Shown: piece by piece, positions 30,537 to 34,887 of the stretch
How the letters are laid out: each line of letters opens with the position of its first letter
How positions within the stretch are numbered: the stretch's first letter is position 1
Source: a virus
IMG/VR virus record: IMGVR_UViG_3300043436_001336
Span: 1 to 34,887 of that record
DNA length: 34,887 bases
Direction: 5' to 3' (one strand)
Made by a program: the position numbers and the translations under genes
Notes under the pieces: model-generated
What the model saw: only the letters and a program-made list of their open reading frames with translations
The model's database searches: none
Told to the model about the DNA's origin: nothing

Positions 30537-31049
30537 TTATTCTCCTCGTCGTACTATCTGGATTGGTGCTCCAGAGTTAATGTCAAGTTTAATAGCAATC
30601 TTCATTGCTTCTTCGATGGATGCTCCTGCAAGAATTGCTCCAGTCGCCCAGTTCCCACCAGTGCCGATAGAATACGTATTAGTATTCGTACGTAAAACTG
30701 AGTAATCTTCACAAACATAAAACAACTTATTCTTTAGTCCGACAATAAAGACAGCGCCTTCATCATCTTTTAATACATACCCAGTCTCTTCATGCGCCCT
30801 GCGCATTGCTGGTACGAACTTAGATACCATGAACTTGTATAGGTCAGTTCCATCATATGCTGGAGGCTCCCAGCCATATGTTATGATATCACAATAGCGA
30901 CTAACACCTGCACCAGCAATAACATAATCACCAATTTCGGTAATCTTTTTAATGTCTTTGCTTATGTAGGCTCTTTCACCTTCAGTGGTCTGACTATCTG
31001 CCGCAAGCGTAAACCCTTTACGGTGTTGTACGCCTACGATAGTTGTCAT
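30537..31049 (-). CDS. Proteasome-beta/HslV-like Ntn hydrolase
   Basis: After removal of Met the protein starts TTIVGVQHRKGFTLAADSQ and has the exact proteasome active-site spacing: Thr1, Asp17 (AADSQT) and Lys33 (SKDIKKI). It continues with YVIAGAGVSRYCDIITY and a late SIGTGGNWATGAILAG at the place of the conserved glycine/serine loop. At 170 aa it is a bare Ntn-fold domain with no propeptide. Such enzymes are threonine proteases. It lies between portal and internal virion genes, where a prohead protease is normally coded, and no other protease is seen in the structural region. A role in capsid maturation or in host protein turnover are the two candidates. Confidence 0.75.
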   Translation of the reverse strand: MTTIVGVQHRKGFTLAADSQTTEGERAYISKDIKKITEIGDYVIAGAGVSRYCDIITYGWEPPAYDGTDLYKFMVSKFVPAMRRAHEETGYVLKDDEGAVFIVGLKNKLFYVCEDYSVLRTNTNTYSIGTGGNWATGAILAGASIEEAMKIAIKLDINSGAPIQIVRRGE

Positions 31050-31050
31050 G

Positions 31051-32820
31051 TTATCCGCCCATTGCCGAAAGAATTGTTGCTATGTCAGCCGGTGGCTGCT
31101 CTGCCTGAGGTGGTCCTGATGGTTGTTCCGTAGTTGGACCAGGTGGAGCCTGCTCTGGAGGAACGCCACCACCCATTGCTGCTAGCATTTGTTCTGCTGG
31201 CATAGGAGGTTCTGGCATTTCCATCTGTGGTTCAGGCTCAGGTGGAGCAAATGATTCTAGTACGGCATCTTCGATGTCCTTACCACGACGACGTGCCTCA
31301 ATTACAGCAGCCATCTTAGTAATAATATCTGATGGGTCTTGACCATTTGCAGCCATGCTAGGAATCGCTTGCGCTGTTGCGGCTAGTGAGCCAGCAAGAG
31401 AATCGCGCATACGTTCTACGTCAATCTTTTCCTGCTCTGCAGAAACGTTCATTGACCATGGTAGTTCGCGCATTACAAAGTCACGGGAAGCCAAGTTAGC
31501 CTGTAGTGCTTGTAGTGCAAAGATTAGTGCACGGTTAGGGTCAAGTCCAGCCATAAGGCCGTAACGTGCCTGAACTGTGTAGTCGCCACGAATGTCTTTT
31601 GAGGTATCGTATTCGATTTCATATGGTGTGCCAGTTTGCGCACCAGTAATCTTCTTGACACCGCCAAAGAGGCGTTCGTCCATTTCGAAGCAAAGGCCCA
31701 AAACATCTTCAAACAGTTCCTGAAGAATCTGCTGACCGGCCTTAACCTGCGTATCGAAACCACCGAGAAGGGCTTGCACACCAGAACCTGTAATGATGCT
31801 GGCATCAATAGTTCCAGAACGGCCTTCAGGGTATCGCGCACCCATGCGCATTTCGGACTCTAGAACTGCTTGTTCTTGGAATGCTCCCGAAGGAAGTTCC
31901 AGTCCTACTCGTCGGATACCTTGTGGGTTGGACGAACGTAAGATTGCGTCTGGTCCGAATGCGAATTCCTGTACATCCTGAGGAACAGCAAACGGAGCAT
32001 TAACTGACTTCTCCGCAGCATCCATGGCGAGCCATGCGAATCGTGCGCGAGCAAGTTGCGGGAAGATAACATCATCAAATTGTCCACGAGGGTCATCAGG
32101 GTCAATGCCAGGTCGGCGGGCAACAAGAGTTGTTACCTTACCCATTGGGTTCGTGGCTTTCTTTAGTTCTAAGTTATCCTTTTCAGGAAGGAATAGAAGA
32201 ATCTGGTCGCGGTCTTCGTAACGGATTAATTCCAGTTGCTGGTTCAGGTCCGTATTATCGCGGCCGCGACGGCCAAGGATTTGCGATTCATATTCAGGAA
32301 ACTCAACAATGAGTTCGCGAACACTCTTTAGGTATCGCTTGGTAAATGACACGATTCGACCGTGGCGGTCAAACTCTGGGTAAGCACCTAGTGGGTTTTC
32401 CACACGAATACGTGGCATAAAAGTTTCAAAGTCTGGTTCTATGGTAATTGGCAGGAAGCCATATGTTAGATACCAGTCTGCTCCGTAGTACATTTGGCTC
32501 TGAAGTTTCGAAGCCTGTACGTAATGGTTAGCAATTGTAGTCTTCTTATCAGCGCGTGCTTTAGCACGTTCGTTATCTCCTTTAACCGTTTGGCAGTTAA
32601 ATGAGGGAAGTGGTGCTAGTACCTCAGAGATATCGCGAGCAGCGACATCGATGAAGTTAGCAATCATTGACTGGGAAGCACCGTCTGGGAACATGTCTGG
32701 TGCAACGTTTGCCATGTTGCCACGGCGTACGTCAAGGACATCTGCCATGCGTTGGTCGCGAATGGCATAGCGCTGCTTAAGCGCTTCTACCTTATCCGAA
32801 ACTTGCATTACTGATAACAT
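31051..32820 (-). CDS. Portal protein
   Basis: From ATG 32820 (AAGGAT upstream) the product has 589 residues; a longer frame from 32865 would overlap terL and lacks a ribosome binding site. It follows terL, is helical with a beta-rich wing (MPRIRVENPLGAYPEFDRHG; VNAPFAVPQDVQEFAFGPD), has the clip/stem type segment GVQALLGGFDTQVKAGQQIL, and ends in a long Pro/Glu/Met-rich tail. Twelve copies form the ring through which DNA enters. Family-level similarity to podoviral portals is judged from layout, not a search. Confidence 0.8.
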   Translation of the reverse strand: MLSVMQVSDKVEALKQRYAIRDQRMADVLDVRRGNMANVAPDMFPDGASQSMIANFIDVAARDISEVLAPLPSFNCQTVKGDNERAKARADKKTTIANHYVQASKLQSQMYYGADWYLTYGFLPITIEPDFETFMPRIRVENPLGAYPEFDRHGRIVSFTKRYLKSVRELIVEFPEYESQILGRRGRDNTDLNQQLELIRYEDRDQILLFLPEKDNLELKKATNPMGKVTTLVARRPGIDPDDPRGQFDDVIFPQLARARFAWLAMDAAEKSVNAPFAVPQDVQEFAFGPDAILRSSNPQGIRRVGLELPSGAFQEQAVLESEMRMGARYPEGRSGTIDASIITGSGVQALLGGFDTQVKAGQQILQELFEDVLGLCFEMDERLFGGVKKITGAQTGTPYEIEYDTSKDIRGDYTVQARYGLMAGLDPNRALIFALQALQANLASRDFVMRELPWSMNVSAEQEKIDVERMRDSLAGSLAATAQAIPSMAANGQDPSDIITKMAAVIEARRRGKDIEDAVLESFAPPEPEPQMEMPEPPMPAEQMLAAMGGGVPPEQAPPGPTTEQPSGPPQAEQPPADIATILSAMGG

Positions 32821-32830
32821 AAATATCCTT

Positions 32831-34705
32831 TTACATGTAAATGACGTGTTGCTCCGCGTAGGCATCGTCTAAGTTTACCACTCCACGCTGGGCTTCTTGC
32901 CTGCGAGTAATAAAGCGGTTTTGTCCGAAATGTGTTACATTGTTTCCAGCACGTACGATTTCCTGTGCTTTTATCTCACAGAACCACAATGCCATAACTA
33001 AGTCGGTAGCACCTTTGGTGTTAGCCGACCAGGTTATTAGTTGGTTAATAAGAGCCTTAGTGTGCTCGTTGGTATTGTCTGGGAGTTCAAGCAGGTTGTC
33101 GTTCTGGAACTTTCCGTCTCGGATTGTACCCATGAGGTTAGACATGGCTGCCACGCCGAAACCAACGTCCCATTTATTCTTGCCTGTAAACTGTTCAGCA
33201 AGTCTGGTACCTCGGTTGGCGAGCCAGTGACGTAGGTCTTCATCTAGGGAGAACGCTTTCTGGAAAGCATTGATTTCAATGCGCAACTCCATAGGGCGGT
33301 ATCGCTCTACGAAGTCTTCGATTAAGGAACGAATCTTTCGGGGCGTAGGGTCTGACATGTTGTAGCAGTCAAGTACCATACGGTGGCCAGTCTCTCGTTC
33401 CACAGCATAAACAACTGCGGCGGTCTTACCAGACATGGCAGGGTCAAGGCCCATAATGGTTACCCAGTTACCACCTGCGGGGTGGCCAGGGGCATTTCGA
33501 TTAAGTGGCCCAGGCTTCCGCATTCGGTTGATGCAACCGTTAACCACCAAGGGTGGGAATACTGCGTCTTCTTCAACGTCTTGCTGTTGATATACCAGAG
33601 CCCAAGTTGAGGATGACACTTCGCCACGTCTGCGATAAAGTTCGCGTCCATCCCATTTGGGGTAATGCCCATTCTCGTCAGGGCTAGTATCTTCGTCACC
33701 ATCCCAGGGACGGTCTGACTTAGGCCAGAGAGTGACCCATTTCTCAGGGTCATCCGCAAACTCCAGTACCGCTGGCATTGCGAGATAAGTAAACGGGGAT
33801 TCGCCTTGTGCCCAATGGTCCTCGTTGCGGAGTTCCTTGTACAGGTCAACAGAGGAGACACGTGTTCCGGCGACAATTAATTTACCATTCTTACCCAAAC
33901 GGGTAATAACCATCTTTTGCAACCAGTTAAGTTGCTTTTCCCATTCATGGGCGTTAGTAGTACCCACAACGTCATCAAGAATGATGAGGTCGGCGCGAGT
34001 ACCGTAAATCTGCTGGCCAATACCCAGAGCCTGAACGGTTGGGTCTTTTTCGCCAGATGAGCGTTCCAAGTAGATTCTGTCCTGGGTCCATTGGTCCGCG
34101 GTGGCCTTATAGCCGCCAGCGGGTCCGTAGACTTGCTGCATCTTGAGCCAGGCTTCCTCAGTTAATCTTTGCTTGACTGAGTACAAGAATTCCTTGGCGC
34201 GCGTCTGAGTCTGAGAAACAAACACGATACGGATATTGGGGTCCATGGCTATACGGTAGGTAGCGTAGTTAACCGTAAGGACGGTGGACTTAGCATGCTC
34301 GGGGGGTACGTTTACTAGCAGGCGGTTTGAGTTACCTGTCATGTACGTCATTGAGTCATGGAGCCAGGAAGGCTCTTTTCCTTCTAGAACATCAATCCAA
34401 GACTGGTGATGTGGGAAAACCTCCATATTGAGGAATTCCTTAGAGAAGGTGGCAAAGTCAATCTTTTTGTCTGAGGCTACGTGCAGAGACGAGGTTACAG
34501 TCTGAGCGCCGAGCGAGGAGGCCTCATCTAACTTGGATGAGAACTTCGGGTCTTTTAGCCAGTTCCGGAGGACTTCCTTCTTGCGGCCTACGCTATTGAG
34601 CGCGGCTTCCACAGGGATTCCCTCGGATACGAGTTTTAATACGGAGGCTTGGTCATGGGCTAATTTAACCCGTGTATGGTGTAGGTCCCCACCTTTTGCA
34701 CCCAT
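32831..34705 (-). CDS. terL: Terminase large subunit with N-terminal HTH-like domain
   Basis: From ATG 34705 the product has 624 residues. Residues 18-50 (DQASVLKLVSEGIPVEAALN...VLRNWL) resemble a helix-turn-helix of small terminase subunits. ATPase motifs: Walker A-like VPPEHAKST at 133-141, Walker B LIILDD ending Asp244-Asp245. The nuclease domain begins TIMGLDPAMSGKT (Asp421), with LRIEINAFQKA and DLVMALWFCEI as later acidic strands of the RNase H fold. It packages DNA into the prohead. An earlier TTG 34717 is in frame but has no ribosome binding site. A separate small terminase gene is not seen here. Confidence 0.9.
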   Translation of the reverse strand: MGAKGGDLHHTRVKLAHDQASVLKLVSEGIPVEAALNSVGRKKEVLRNWLKDPKFSSKLDEASSLGAQTVTSSLHVASDKKIDFATFSKEFLNMEVFPHHQSWIDVLEGKEPSWLHDSMTYMTGNSNRLLVNVPPEHAKSTVLTVNYATYRIAMDPNIRIVFVSQTQTRAKEFLYSVKQRLTEEAWLKMQQVYGPAGGYKATADQWTQDRIYLERSSGEKDPTVQALGIGQQIYGTRADLIILDDVVGTTNAHEWEKQLNWLQKMVITRLGKNGKLIVAGTRVSSVDLYKELRNEDHWAQGESPFTYLAMPAVLEFADDPEKWVTLWPKSDRPWDGDEDTSPDENGHYPKWDGRELYRRRGEVSSSTWALVYQQQDVEEDAVFPPLVVNGCINRMRKPGPLNRNAPGHPAGGNWVTIMGLDPAMSGKTAAVVYAVERETGHRMVLDCYNMSDPTPRKIRSLIEDFVERYRPMELRIEINAFQKAFSLDEDLRHWLANRGTRLAEQFTGKNKWDVGFGVAAMSNLMGTIRDGKFQNDNLLELPDNTNEHTKALINQLITWSANTKGATDLVMALWFCEIKAQEIVRAGNNVTHFGQNRFITRRQEAQRGVVNLDDAYAEQHVIYM

Positions 34706-34887
34706 GTCAACATCCAATCAAAACAATAAACAAAACATATTACAAAGGACCGCGCAAAGCGGTCCGTTATACTAAAGAACTATACATATATACTAACCCC
34801 ATTAGAGAACTACCTGTAACGCATAGTTACAGAAATAATATAAAATATTTTTACAGAGACCAGGGGCAGGGGCAGAAAACCCAAACA
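34706..34887 (-). promoter_or_regulatory. Terminase-operon leader: two hairpins, AT-rich tract, CAGGGG repeat
   Basis: No ORF is supported in this stretch. It contains a perfect seven-pair hairpin GGACCGC-GCAAA-GCGGTCC (34747-34765), followed on the - strand by T-rich sequence. A second perfect hairpin is CTGTAAC-GCATA-GTTACAG (34814-34832), and CAGGGGCAGGGGCAG (34861-34875) repeats. On the - strand several TATA-like hexamers (GTATAA at 34767-34772, TATAGT and TATATT upstream) could serve as -10 elements for the virion operon. Which of them is used cannot be told by eye. Confidence 0.4.

Noticed and set aside
32821-32865. Upstream start of the portal at 32865
   Set aside because: It would overlap the terminase end by 35 bases and lacks a Shine-Dalgarno site; ATG 32820 has AAGGAT at good spacing.

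Overview
The window reads as most of a tailed dsDNA bacteriophage genome, very probably a podovirus. It encodes a terminase, a portal, an N4-gp56-like major capsid protein, a T7 gp11-like adaptor and very large internal-virion-like proteins. It shows no tape measure, tail sheath or frameshifted tail-chaperone pair. Base composition is moderate (roughly 40-45% G+C by eye). Several small proteins and the proteasome-like hydrolase resemble those I recall from aquatic actinobacterial phages, so an actinobacterial host such as a low-GC freshwater lineage is plausible but unproven. No integrase, repressor, recognised tRNA, CRISPR or transposase is visible. DNA polymerase and a separate small terminase are also absent and may lie outside the window.

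Layout: two convergent blocks meet at a strong bidirectional terminator near 7.4 kb. The left block (3-7399, + strand) is the replication/early operon. It holds four small unknown ORFs, then a structured intergenic region with three tandem hairpins (845-939). Next come a RecB/Cas4-like nuclease split over two ORFs, a possible Zn-binding protein, a second structured leader (2300-2461), a RecA/DnaB-like ATPase, and three chained micro-ORFs (two membrane peptides and a C2H2 finger). These are followed by two PD-(D/E)XK-type nucleases, a primase split into zinc-finger and TOPRIM ORFs, a DUF1599-like protein, a metallophosphoesterase, a sigma-70-like factor and two small ORFs.

The right block (34705-7453, - strand) is the virion/lysis operon. 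In transcription order it encodes TerL, portal, a proteasome-beta-like hydrolase, two small proteins, a giant 1842-aa protein plus two further probable internal virion proteins, scaffold and major capsid protein. A post-MCP hairpin follows, then small proteins including a one-helix membrane protein, a cassette of tail-fibre/collar genes, several small basic or Cys-rich proteins, the adaptor, a third collar-type fibre, a propeller-like tail protein, a two-helix holin, an M23 endopeptidase and a last unknown gene. Most junctions are TAATG or ATGA stop-start overlaps, so translation is likely coupled along the operon. Several real short genes (54, 54, 44, 40, 32, 24 and 23 codons) sit in the gaps between longer ORFs.

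How it fits together: the left operon supplies primase, helicase-like ATPase, exonuclease and resolvase-type nucleases, and ends with a sigma-like factor that could redirect host polymerase to the oppositely oriented virion operon. The most unusual points are the two split replication enzymes, the repeated GTATCC-N4-GGATAC palindrome placed just before ribosome binding sites, the structured helicase leader, and a proteasome-like Ntn hydrolase at the place where a capsid maturation protease is normally found. All function calls come from motif recognition by eye; no database search was run.
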